Source of the DNA: Alphaproteobacteria bacterium
Lineage (GTDB): Bacteria; Pseudomonadota; Alphaproteobacteria; Sphingomonadales; Sphingomonadaceae
Reading direction: 5' to 3'
Assembly (NCBI GenBank): GCA_016650315.1
Contig: JAENVZ010000012.1
Span: forward strand, 1 to 8,218
DNA: 8,218 nt
The translations under genes were made by a program, and so were the position numbers. This document shows, piece after piece, positions 1 through 6,374 of the stretch. A model generated the notes under the pieces. The model was not told the origin of the DNA, made no database searches, and saw only the letters and a program-made list of their open reading frames with translations. The first letter of the stretch is position 1. Each line of letters begins with the position of its first letter.

Positions 1-334
1 ACCAGTCCTGCCGGTCCTTCCCCCGCCACACCAGTTGCGCATCCCCAATCTCGATCTCGCCAGTCTCGGCAAGCTGGGCCACCTGATCCTTGGTCAAGCG
101 GATGCGGGCACCGTTCCAAACGATCTGCGGATCAAGGTCTTCATCCCGCTCCCGCACCTCACCCACGCCCAAGGGCCGGGCGCGCGGATAGGCGGCAGGA
201 GCAAGCGGATCGCGCTCTTCCTGCATCGCGGCCAGATCGGCCATTTCCGCCGTGGGAATGTTCAGCCGGTTTTCCGGGTGATTGAGCGTGCCGACCTGCT
301 TGGGGCCTTTGGGTGAACGAGGCGCGCGGGCCAT
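1..334 (-). CDS. Type III-like DNA methyltransferase (Mod), N-terminal 111 codons, partial
   Basis: Only the N-terminus lies in the window; the frame is open from ATG (334-332) to the left edge. The start is firm: AAGGA lies 8 nt upstream, and the ATG shares one base with the TAA of the NYN gene (TAATG). The N-terminus is basic (MARAPRSPKGPK) and is followed by NHPENRLNIPTAE at residues 18-30, an acidic linker, DLDPQIVW at about 66-73 and LVWRGKDRQDW at about 101-111. From memory, the pairing of a 'LDPQ(L/I)VW' segment with 'VWRGKD.QDW' is typical of the N-terminal region of large site-specific adenine DNA methyltransferases of Type III-like systems. The catalytic DPPY and FxGxG motifs would lie beyond the edge, so the enzymatic assignment is inferred from this N-terminus and from the adjacent res gene. 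The expected role is to methylate host recognition sites and, in complex with Res, to confer sequence specificity. Confidence 0.75.
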   Translation of the reverse strand, partial: MARAPRSPKGPKQVGTLNHPENRLNIPTAEMADLAAMQEERDPLAPAAYPRARPLGVGEVRERDEDLDPQIVWNGARIRLTKDQVAQLAETGEIEIGDAQLVWRGKDRQDW

Positions 335-1149
335 TATTGATTTCCTTCATTGTGGTTCTTGACGACGGCTTCCTTCTTTGCGGGACGCTTGAGCACGGTT
401 TGAAGTCCGTCAATATGCTCGAACAGGTCATTCGAGACGGATTGCCACAGGGGATCGAGTATGAATTGAACGCCCTCGCGACGCGCCAATTTGGCTGCCG
501 GAACGAAGTCCGCATCTCCCGCGACCAGGATAATGGTCGATGCCAGCCGCTTGAGTGTGAGCGAAGAAATGTCCAAACCGATCCGCATATCGACACCTTT
601 CTGGCGGAGGTCGAGGCGGACCATCCAGTCCTCAAGGGCTGTCCAGTGCGCGGCATCGGCTTGCATTTGCTCGGCGAGTTCCGCTGGCAAGGTTATCGTG
701 CCATCGTCGGCACGCGGAAGCGCTGCCAGTTGGGTCAACGGCCCCTTCACTCGCAGGAGCTTCGCCACCCGGCCATGATCGACGGTCCATCCGCTGAGAT
801 TGCTCAGATGCCCGAGACGAAGCGCCATGTTCCGCTGCTTGCGTAGCAAGGCGAACAGTTCGTTCTGAAAAACCGCTTGATCGCTCTTCTTGAAGTTGAT
901 TTGCCGACCGGAAAGCGGATGGTGCGCCTGCCCTTCGAACGGCGGAGCGTCATAATAGAAGATGCGATAGACGTGCCGATGCCAGTTCGAGCTTTCGTCA
1001 TCCGTCAGCTTCTTGACGTGGGCACGGCACATAGACCGGATCACGCCGCACATGGCATAGGGTGTCAGTCGCTCCGGCTCGGCAACGATTTTTGCGAGGC
1101 GTTTGGTCAGGAAACCACCGTCGATCAGGATCGCGATCTGTCGGCTCAT
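334..1149 (-). CDS. NYN-domain (PIN-like) putative nuclease in the restriction operon
   Basis: This 271-aa protein carries NYN/PIN-like signatures. ILIDGGFL at 7-14 supplies the first acid (D10), RIFYYDAPP at 62-70 is the second strand, KGVDMRIGLDI at 184-194 supplies D187 and D193, and ILVAGDADF at 207-215 supplies D212 and D214. It is followed by an AKLARREGVQFIL helix-strand. This matches the LabA/NYN layout of metal-binding aspartates, so the fold and probable RNase or nuclease activity are well supported; the substrate is unknown. Residues 71-180 form a long insert between the second strand and the GVD motif. The tail (about 254-271) is basic and polar. The start has no clear Shine-Dalgarno sequence, but its ATG overlaps the TGA of the 56-aa ORF (ATGA), which fits translational coupling. 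The stop overlaps the mod start. Sitting between res and mod, it is probably an effector or regulator of the restriction system (inference). Confidence 0.88.
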   Translation of the reverse strand: MSRQIAILIDGGFLTKRLAKIVAEPERLTPYAMCGVIRSMCRAHVKKLTDDESSNWHRHVYRIFYYDAPPFEGQAHHPLSGRQINFKKSDQAVFQNELFALLRKQRNMALRLGHLSNLSGWTVDHGRVAKLLRVKGPLTQLAALPRADDGTITLPAELAEQMQADAAHWTALEDWMVRLDLRQKGVDMRIGLDISSLTLKRLASTIILVAGDADFVPAAKLARREGVQFILDPLWQSVSNDLFEHIDGLQTVLKRPAKKEAVVKNHNEGNQ

Positions 1150-1316
1150 GCGTTGCAGCCCGTTACAAACGCAAAAGCCCCAAGATTTCGGTAGCGCTCT
1201 GGATGGTCGAGCGAACCTACTCTCAAGGGGCGGATTACGTCGTTATATCGGACAAAGGTTCCTACTTTGCAAACGGAAATCAGTTCCGAATTTTGGCGAG
1301 AATTTTTTTCAGCCAT
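1146..1316 (-). CDS. 56-aa small ORF filling the res-NYN gap, unknown function
   Basis: I do not recognise this protein. ATG (1316-1314) starts 2 nt after the res stop. The frame stays open for 56 codons and ends in a TGA (1148-1146) that overlaps the NYN ATG as ATGA. A weak GAGG lies 10 nt upstream of the start, inside the end of res. The protein begins with a polar segment (MAEKNSRQNSE), continues with a mixed basic and hydrophobic body (FVRYNDVIRPLRVG at about 21-34, then HPERYRNLGAFAFV at about 38-51), and has cysteines at 16 and 54. I see no signal peptide or transmembrane helix. In favour of a real gene: the ORF fits the gap almost exactly, and the NYN gene has no clear ribosome-binding site of its own. 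Against: about 46% of third codon positions are G or C, low for this GC-rich window, and length alone proves nothing. It could be a small accessory or antitoxin-like protein, or a coupling leader. Confidence 0.55.
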   Translation of the reverse strand: MAEKNSRQNSELISVCKVGTFVRYNDVIRPLRVGSLDHPERYRNLGAFAFVTGCNA

Positions 1317-1318
1317 TT

Positions 1319-4300
1319 TTATGCAACCTCGTTCGGAGCTGATGCTTGCGTCAGCAGGCTTCCGACCAGCTTCGCAAAAGCGTCCTCAATCTCGAAAACA
1401 TCGGTGAACTCGGTGAACTGCCAGCGGCCATGGGAGCCAAGGTTGTTCACCCCCGGCACCCATAGCGTCTTCATGGTCTCCGCCTTCAACTGCGCATCGC
1501 CCTTGCGGTAGCCCTTGGTCTCCAGCACGAGGTTGAGGAGATCGTCAGGCCCTTTGCCGTCATCCAGCCGCACGACCATGTCGGGGATGTAGCGGCGCGG
1601 GGTGGAACCGTCCCGATAGGGCACCTCCAGGCCGAGACCTTGGTTTTTCACATAGGCCACGACGCGGGGGTGGGTTTCCAGAACGCGGGCAAGCTCTGCC
1701 TCCCACGTGCTGTCGCAGACCACGTGGCTGACATGGCTGCGGCGCGGATCGCTGGCATAGATGTCCTTGCTGGTGGTGAATCTGACATGCCGCGATGAGG
1801 ACGTGGGGTTATAGGGATCGAGGATCGCCTTGATCGCCTGTTCGCCATGCTCATACCGCTGGCAGGCAAGGAAGATGCGCTCTGCCGCCTGATCCTTGAT
1901 CTCCAGATAATCGAGCACGCCCATCGGCACGCCCTTGAGCATGAGATAGCCGCCGTCGAGCCATTCGCGCACGATGCGCCGGACTTGCCCGAAGAGGTGA
2001 ACCGGCAGATCGCCGCTTTCATCGCCGAACCGCTTCAACAGGTGCGCGGCAAGCGCATAGGAAATGGCGCTGGGCCGTTGATCGCCGACACCCTTAGCGG
2101 TGAGTTCTTCCGTTGCTCCGACAATGCCCTGCATCGTGACACGCGACGGGCCGATGTCTTCGGGGCTGACGACAAGGCGGCTGTCCTCGGTGAAGGCGGC
2201 GCTGATCCGCTCATCCGGCAGATCGACGCGGTAGCCTTCGGCGCGCGGGAAGGTGATTTCCAGTTCCGGGCGATCTGCCGCACGTTCCTTGACGGCATAG
2301 ACAGGCGTGACCCGCTTGGGCGGGGTGGGCTTCACCACGACCGGCTTGGCCGTGAAATCGAACGGGATGCCAAGCACGTCCGCATATTCCACGTCGAATA
2401 GGCCGTGCTCGTTCAGTTCATAGGACTGGCGGCGCAGGCCTCGCCCTACGACCTGCTCGCACAGCAATTGCGTGCCGAATGCGCGCACGCCGAGGATATG
2501 GGTGACGGTGTTCGCGTCCCAGCCTTCGGTGAGCATGGAGACCGAGACGACGCAGCGGATGCTTTCGCCCAGCCGCCCGATCTGTCCAACGGTGTTCATG
2601 ACCTCGCGTAGCAGTTCGGCATCGTCGATGTCGTCGGCATCCTCGACGCGGCCCGTGCGCTCTTGCCGTTCGCGCCGGAACTGTTCGATTTCAGGTTCAG
2701 CGATCTTGCGGAAGTTGGCGTCCAGCGCCTCACCACTTTCAAGCTGGGCGCTGTCGATCAACAGAGTTGGCGCGCGGGCGATGCGATTGCCGTGCTCGTC
2801 ATAGTTACGGAACAATTCAAGGTGGCCGCGATGGACGTTGACCAGTTCGCCATCAGGGTTCGGGCGGTCCCAGCCAGAGATATATTCATAGATCAGTTTG
2901 GACGTTGACGTGTTGTTGCAGACGACAATGAACACGGGCGGCACAAGGATGCCAGCGCGCCGCCACTCCTCATGAACCAGCACATAGTGATTGTAGAGCG
3001 CATCCAGCGCGGTCAGCAGCTTGGTTGGGAGCTTGAGCGGATCGAGTTCTTCGGACTTCTTCGCGCCTTTCTTCGGCATTTCCTTGCCGATATGATCCCA
3101 CAGCTGGCGGTAGATCGGCATGTCCGCAACCGGGAGGTTGTCGGCCACCGGCACACGCGGCAGCTTCACGATCCCGCACTCGATGGCATCCATGAGCGAG
3201 AAATCGCTGACGACCCATGGGAACAGCGTGCCTTCGACGTAGCCCGATCCGGCCAAGAAGAACGGCGTAGCGGACAGATCATAAACGGCGCGGACGCCGA
3301 CCTTCTTCTTCAGCGCCTTGATGCCGTTGATCCAGAGGCGGGCGGCCTCCTTGTTCTCCTTGGCTTCGGCCTTTGCGTCGGCATCGGCCAGTTCTTCGAC
3401 GCTGCCCTGCGGACGCTCTTCATAGCAGTGGTGTGCTTCGTCATTGATGACGACGACATTCTTTATCGACATCAGTTCGCCGCAAGCGCGCTGAAGCATC
3501 TGGCCTTCGCTCTCGATGGTCGTGAGTGCGTCGCCCCGGCCTTGGAGCAGCGCCTTGCCAACCTTGGAGACATCCATCGTCTCGCGCCGTTTTAAGGCGT
3601 GATAGTTCGTGATGACAACCTTGGCCTTGGCGATTTCGGGCAACATGTCCGACGGCACCATGTCGCGGTGACGATAGTAGTTATCGGGATCGTCGGGCAG
3701 CAGGACACGCAGTCGGTCCTTAATCGTGATGCCGGGCGCAACGATCAGAAAACCCCGGCTGAAATGGCTGCTGATCGGTGAGCGCACTGCATTGACGGCC
3801 TGCCACGCGATCAACATCGCCATGACCGTGGTCTTACCCGCCCCAGTTGCCATCTTCATTGCGATACGGAGCAGGTCCGGGCTTGACTGCCGGTTTGCAC
3901 CTTCAATGTGCTTCCAGATGTGGGCATAACGCTTCTGTGCGCGCGCAACCTCAGTCAGCCAGATTACAGTTTCGACTGCTTCGATCTGACAGAAGAAGGG
4001 ACGCAAACCTTCCACGTCTGTGCGCCGCCAGTGATGGAGCAGGCGCGCCGTCGCGGGCGTGACACCCCAGTCTCGGTCGCTGGGTAATGCCCGCCACGTC
4101 GCTACGTGTGCTCTGATTTCGTTGATGATGGGCTTGGGATTGTATTCCTGATCGGCGTCGGTCAATCCAGCCGCATCTTCGAATAGCATCGAAGTTTGGG
4201 CGGCTTTCCCCGATCTGCGCTTGGGTTTTGGAACAGGCGTGATGAGATCACAAGGACGGCGACCCGCAACGGGCGGCTGTTCAAGCGGTTGCCCATCTTC

Positions 4301-4375
4301 ATCCAGCGCGTGATACCGCGTTGGAAGTTCATAGGGTGAATTGAGAATTGGATGATCGAAAAAGCTTTGTGACAC
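1319..4375 (-). CDS. Type III-like restriction enzyme Res subunit (SF2 helicase + PD-(D/E)XK nuclease), BPTD_3080-like
   Basis: This is the 1018-aa ATP-dependent restriction subunit. From the GTG start, the SF2 motifs are Walker A ATGAGKT at about 176-182, Walker B NDEAH at about 311-315, SAT at 368-370, EGWDAN at about 617-622 and the arginine-finger motif QVVGRGLRR at about 641-649. The C-terminal nuclease has STWEAELARVLE near 889-900, then IPD (D932) and LETKG (E952, K954), a complete PD-ExK site. The N-terminal VSQSFFDHPILNSPYE and the overall layout match what I remember of the BPTD_3080 restriction endonuclease family. The GTG at 4375-4373 is preferred because AAGGGGG ends 4 nt upstream and family members start at this point. 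The in-frame ATG at 4429 would add 18 residues and has no visible Shine-Dalgarno sequence. The enzyme should translocate or signal along DNA and cleave unmodified DNA together with Mod. No inactivating change is visible. It is the first gene of the operon. Confidence 0.93.
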   Translation of the reverse strand: MSQSFFDHPILNSPYELPTRYHALDEDGQPLEQPPVAGRRPCDLITPVPKPKRRSGKAAQTSMLFEDAAGLTDADQEYNPKPIINEIRAHVATWRALPSDRDWGVTPATARLLHHWRRTDVEGLRPFFCQIEAVETVIWLTEVARAQKRYAHIWKHIEGANRQSSPDLLRIAMKMATGAGKTTVMAMLIAWQAVNAVRSPISSHFSRGFLIVAPGITIKDRLRVLLPDDPDNYYRHRDMVPSDMLPEIAKAKVVITNYHALKRRETMDVSKVGKALLQGRGDALTTIESEGQMLQRACGELMSIKNVVVINDEAHHCYEERPQGSVEELADADAKAEAKENKEAARLWINGIKALKKKVGVRAVYDLSATPFFLAGSGYVEGTLFPWVVSDFSLMDAIECGIVKLPRVPVADNLPVADMPIYRQLWDHIGKEMPKKGAKKSEELDPLKLPTKLLTALDALYNHYVLVHEEWRRAGILVPPVFIVVCNNTSTSKLIYEYISGWDRPNPDGELVNVHRGHLELFRNYDEHGNRIARAPTLLIDSAQLESGEALDANFRKIAEPEIEQFRRERQERTGRVEDADDIDDAELLREVMNTVGQIGRLGESIRCVVSVSMLTEGWDANTVTHILGVRAFGTQLLCEQVVGRGLRRQSYELNEHGLFDVEYADVLGIPFDFTAKPVVVKPTPPKRVTPVYAVKERAADRPELEITFPRAEGYRVDLPDERISAAFTEDSRLVVSPEDIGPSRVTMQGIVGATEELTAKGVGDQRPSAISYALAAHLLKRFGDESGDLPVHLFGQVRRIVREWLDGGYLMLKGVPMGVLDYLEIKDQAAERIFLACQRYEHGEQAIKAILDPYNPTSSSRHVRFTTSKDIYASDPRRSHVSHVVCDSTWEAELARVLETHPRVVAYVKNQGLGLEVPYRDGSTPRRYIPDMVVRLDDGKGPDDLLNLVLETKGYRKGDAQLKAETMKTLWVPGVNNLGSHGRWQFTEFTDVFEIEDAFAKLVGSLLTQASAPNEVA

Positions 4376-4386
4376 GGATCCCCCTT
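4376..4386 (-). promoter_or_regulatory. Ribosome-binding site that decides the GTG start of res
   Basis: Read on the minus strand, AAGGGGG (4386-4380) is followed by ATCC and then GTG. The upstream in-frame ATG at 4429 lacks any comparable purine-rich site, so translation most likely starts at the GTG. Confidence 0.6.
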
Positions 4387-4439
4387 CGGCTTTATTGACG
4401 AACCCAGTAGCGAAAACAAGCAGTTCCATTCAGTGGATG

Positions 4440-4454
4440 TCGGGTGCGACCCGA
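4440..4454 (-). promoter_or_regulatory. Small perfect hairpin upstream of res
   Basis: TCGGGT-GCG-ACCCGA gives a 6-bp GC-rich stem with a 3-nt loop, centred about 70 nt upstream of the res GTG. It could be a leader hairpin or an operator half-pair. No -10/-35 pair that I would defend is visible for the res operon in 4430-4560. Confidence 0.3.
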
Positions 4455-4694
4455 ATGTTACAGTGCCGCTTGGGGAAAAAGTGATGATTGGCAATTCATG
4501 GTAGCAAAGCTAACAAATTCACCTTCATAGTAGTTCAAGCCGCCTCTAAGCCGCTTACAGCGTTAAATTGCCCGCGCAGGGCTAATCCCCTCTGTTCTCC
4601 CATTCTATCCGCAAACCGGCGTCAATAAGGCCATAGGGATGGCGAAATTCCGCAACGGCACCGAAACCGCCGAGCAATTAGTCGCCCCTGCCCG

Positions 4695-4714
4695 GAAAAT
4701 TCGGCGGAATTTTC
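4695..4714. repeat. Perfect 8-bp inverted repeat with 4-nt spacer
   Basis: GAAAATTC (4695-4702), spacer GGCG, GAATTTTC (4707-4714). No run of T follows on either strand, so it does not look like a terminator. In this gene-free stretch next to the presumed element border, it may be a recombinase or regulator binding site. Confidence 0.45.
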
Positions 4715-4746
4715 GCAGCTAACTTACAAATTCCCCGGCCAACTGT

Positions 4747-4775
4747 TGGACAAAGGTACATTCCTTTGCTATACT
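4747..4775 (+). promoter_or_regulatory. Sigma70-like promoter, rightward, with a dyad in the spacer
   Basis: The -35 TGGACA (4747-4752, 5 of 6 consensus) and -10 TATACT (4770-4775, 5 of 6) are separated by 17 nt, the optimal spacing. A 6-bp inverted repeat, CAAAGG (4751-4756) and CCTTTG (4763-4768), lies between them and could be an operator. The predicted start is near 4782. No convincing protein gene follows on this strand; transcription would run into the tRNA-3'-end-like sequence about 70 nt downstream and then the thiolase remnant. Confidence 0.5.
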
Positions 4776-4826
4776 CTCACTGTACCGGGTCTAATAATGG
4801 CTCGGAAATGCGCCGGTTTTGGTCGT

Positions 4827-4854
4827 AGGGGCCATTTTCCCCTCGGCTCCACCA
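4827..4854 (+). other. tRNA-Ala (or tmRNA) 3'-end-like remnant, candidate attachment site
   Basis: The sequence has the exact geometry of a tRNA 3' half: a 5-bp stem AGGGG/CCCCT around a 7-nt loop, then a 7-nt acceptor strand CGGCTCC, A73 and CCA at 4851-4854. The acceptor strand would pair with GGGGCCG, and its T at position 70 fits the G3:U70 pair that marks tRNA-Ala; tmRNA shares this acceptor type. The T-loop is CCATTTT, not the canonical TTCRANN, and no 5' tRNA half precedes it, so this is not a functional tRNA. Such 3'-end copies with CCA are typical attachment-site duplications of tyrosine-recombinase elements. About 16-17 bases (4838-4854) would be the shared core. On the plus strand with the restriction operon to its left, it would be the right-hand att site. 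Confidence 0.45.
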
Positions 4855-4864
4855 GTTTACATGG

Positions 4865-4877
4865 CGATTTGAAATCG
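4865..4877. repeat. 13-nt perfect palindrome just after the tRNA-like end
   Basis: CGATTT-G-AAATCG lies 10 nt downstream of the CCA of the tRNA-like sequence. It may be a recombinase or regulator site, or chance; nothing else supports a role. Confidence 0.2.
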
Positions 4878-5026
4878 TTCGAAATGCCCTGAAATTCAGA
4901 GCTTCGATGCGCGATGGCCCGTCGTCAGCACCCCATTCCCAATAGAGACCGCATCATTATTCACTCAGGTTGGTCTGAAGCTTGCCTGTATATATTGACC
5001 TATAGTGCAGAAATGTGCGGTAGTGG

Positions 5027-5132
5027 GTTAGTTTGCTGCGTGAACTGCGCCGTCGGGATGGCCGATTTCGGGCTGGAGACGATGTGCATCGGCGGTGGGC
5101 AGGGGCTGGCTGCGGTTTTCGAGCGGGCGTAA
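5027..5132 (+). pseudogene. 3' remnant of a thiolase (acetyl-CoA acyltransferase) gene, frameshifted
   Basis: Read in two frames, this is the C-terminal end of a thiolase. VSLLRELRRRDGRF (from 5027) continues, after a one-base shift in the TTT at 5066-5068, as GLETMCIGGGQGLAAVFERA ending at TAA 5130-5132. CIGGGQG is the conserved thiolase C-terminal motif that carries the second catalytic cysteine. Removing one T restores a continuous 'RFGLETMCIGGG' reading. In the first frame, homology stops at about 5027, behind a TAG at 5021, and the sequence to the left is unrelated, so nearly all of the gene is missing. In an ancestral arrangement, an intact thiolase would have ended convergently with the PBP-activator gene. 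Its truncation marks a recombination or deletion border. Confidence 0.75.
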
Positions 5133-5160
5133 AGTCGGGCTGTCATGGTCAGGATGGCCG

Positions 5161-6363
5161 TCACTTCCCAAACCCCTTGGGCGCCGCGTCGATAACCGCA
5201 AAGGCTTCGGCGTTGATCTGTTGCACCTCAAGGGCGCGTTCCGCGATACCGTCCTTGCCAAAGCGGAAAGCGCCGTCGATGCCCGCAAAGCCATCGGGAT
5301 CGATCAGCTTGCGAGCGGGAAAGGGTGTGCCTACTTTCCAGTCTGCGGCGATACGCACGGTCAGCAGAACAGCGTCATAGCCGAGTGCGGCCAGACGGAA
5401 GGGGGCTTCGCCATAGCGCGCACGATATTTCGCAGCGAGCTGGCGGTAATAGGTGTCGGACACGCTGGCAAACCATGCGCCGCGCAATGTGGGCGCGCTG
5501 GCAAGGCTGCTTTCGGTATTCCACAATTCCGTGCCCAATATACGGGCCTTGTCCCCGCCATTGGCACGAAGCAAGGATGCGGCCTGAATAGCGACCCGCC
5601 CACTGTCGGCGATCAGCACGGCGTCATAACTGGCATCCTGTGGCAATTTCTTGATGGCTGCGGTTATCGACCCCGTGCTGCGGTCGAATGTCTGCATCGA
5701 CACGACAGTGCCCCCTGCCGCTTCCACGCCGCGCAGCAGGCCGGTTGCCGCCCGCTCACCATAGGTTCCGCGTGGGACGAGTCCGGCAAAACGCGTCATT
5801 CCTTTCGATTTGGCGTAGCCTACAACGCGTTCAATCGATTCTGCGGGGTTGTAGCCAAGCAGGAAAACCCCATCGCCCGCGATACTGACGTCATTGGAAA
5901 AGCTGATGACGGTCACCCCTGCCTTGCGCGCGACCGGCGCGATGGAACGGACGTTTTCGGCAAGCAATGGACCAAGAATCAACTTGTTGCCTTCCGCAAT
6001 CGCTTTTTGCGCGGCGGCTGTCACACCGACGTTGGTGTCATATGTGGTTATGCGCACCTTCTCCGTCTTGGTGTCGAGCAGGGCGAGCGTGGTGGCATTG
6101 GCAATCGACCGTCCGACACTTGCATTGGTGCCGGTCATCGGCACCAGCAACGCAACGCGGTGCCGTGTGGCATCGGTCGGCAAGCCCGGTTCGATCGGAA
6201 CGGGGCCTGTCGGCTGTGTCGTTTCCGGGCCGGTGGGCGCGCCCTTGGGAATGATCGATTGACAGCCTGCGATCAGCAGGGCCCCTGTCAGTGCCGCAAG
6301 TCGCATGAATTTCCTGCTCGCGGACCATATGCCCGCTTGCCGTTCGCCACCCGTCTCTGCCAT
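5161..6363 (-). CDS. Penicillin-binding protein activator, LppC/LpoA-like lipoprotein
   Basis: This is a 400-aa lipoprotein with a periplasmic-binding type I fold. A hydrophobic signal (about 22-32) ends in the lipobox LIAGC with the lipidated Cys at 34. Gln and Ser follow it, with no Asp at +2, consistent with outer-membrane retention. A Pro/Thr/Gly-rich linker (about 40-63) leads into the sensor-like domain that begins RHRVALLVPMTG near 66-77. LILGPLL near 128-134 and the GYDAVLL segment near the C-terminus are typical of the ABC substrate-binding-like family. Enterobacterial LpoA activates the peptidoglycan synthase PBP1A; alphaproteobacterial relatives lack the LpoA N-terminal TPR half, so the PBP-activation role here is inferred. 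The start is ambiguous. ATG at 6363 has AGGGA 6 nt upstream. ATG at 6306 (MRLAALTG, 381 aa) has AGGA 5 nt upstream and gives a more usual short signal peptide. It is divergent from rsmI. Confidence 0.9.
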   Translation of the reverse strand: MAETGGERQAGIWSASRKFMRLAALTGALLIAGCQSIIPKGAPTGPETTQPTGPVPIEPGLPTDATRHRVALLVPMTGTNASVGRSIANATTLALLDTKTEKVRITTYDTNVGVTAAAQKAIAEGNKLILGPLLAENVRSIAPVARKAGVTVISFSNDVSIAGDGVFLLGYNPAESIERVVGYAKSKGMTRFAGLVPRGTYGERAATGLLRGVEAAGGTVVSMQTFDRSTGSITAAIKKLPQDASYDAVLIADSGRVAIQAASLLRANGGDKARILGTELWNTESSLASAPTLRGAWFASVSDTYYRQLAAKYRARYGEAPFRLAALGYDAVLLTVRIAADWKVGTPFPARKLIDPDGFAGIDGAFRFGKDGIAERALEVQQINAEAFAVIDAAPKGFGK

Positions 6364-6374
6364 TGAGAATCCCT

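Larger units (their letters stand above)
4430..5160. other. Gene-free border region between accessory operon and core genes
   Basis: I can support no intact gene in these 731 bases on either strand. The 72-codon frame ending at 5132 on the plus strand owes its only recognisable part to the thiolase remnant. The stretch is visibly richer in A and T than its flanks between about 4490 and 4800. Apart from the hairpin, inverted repeats, promoter, tRNA-like end and thiolase remnant listed separately, I see no recognisable insertion-sequence ends and no hairpin plus T-tract terminator for the lipoprotein gene, whose stop is at 5161. Confidence 0.7.

Noticed and set aside
313..846. 177-codon plus-strand frame opposite the NYN gene
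   Set aside because: It is antisense to a protein with clear NYN motifs and a coupled operon position, and its translation shows no family signature.
2970..3595. Overlapping frames on both strands inside res
   Set aside because: Both lie within the helicase domain of res, whose motifs are continuous; these are shadows of high-GC coding sequence.
4500..4560. Possible -35 TTGAAC or TTGTTA for the res operon on the minus strand
   Set aside because: No matching -10 element lies at acceptable spacing; the res operon promoter remains unassigned.
5102..5132. GGGGCTG followed by a TTCGAG-like stretch, resembling the 5' end of a tmRNA coding piece that could pair with the CGGCTCC at 4844-4850
   Set aside because: This sequence lies within the thiolase C-terminal codons (GQGLAAVFER), the spacing of about 250 nt is too long for a two-piece tmRNA intervening segment, no tag frame follows, and the upstream T-loop is not canonical.
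4914..5132. 72-codon plus-strand frame as an independent small gene
   Set aside because: Only its last about 22 codons are meaningful, and they are the thiolase C-terminus. The rest has no recognisable pattern and no ribosome-binding site; the thiolase similarity continues upstream in another frame.
5095..6366. 423-codon plus-strand frame opposite the lipoprotein gene
   Set aside because: The minus-strand frame has a lipobox, a linker and the binding-protein fold. The plus-strand frame is a long GC-rich shadow rich in Cys, Gly and Arg with no motif.
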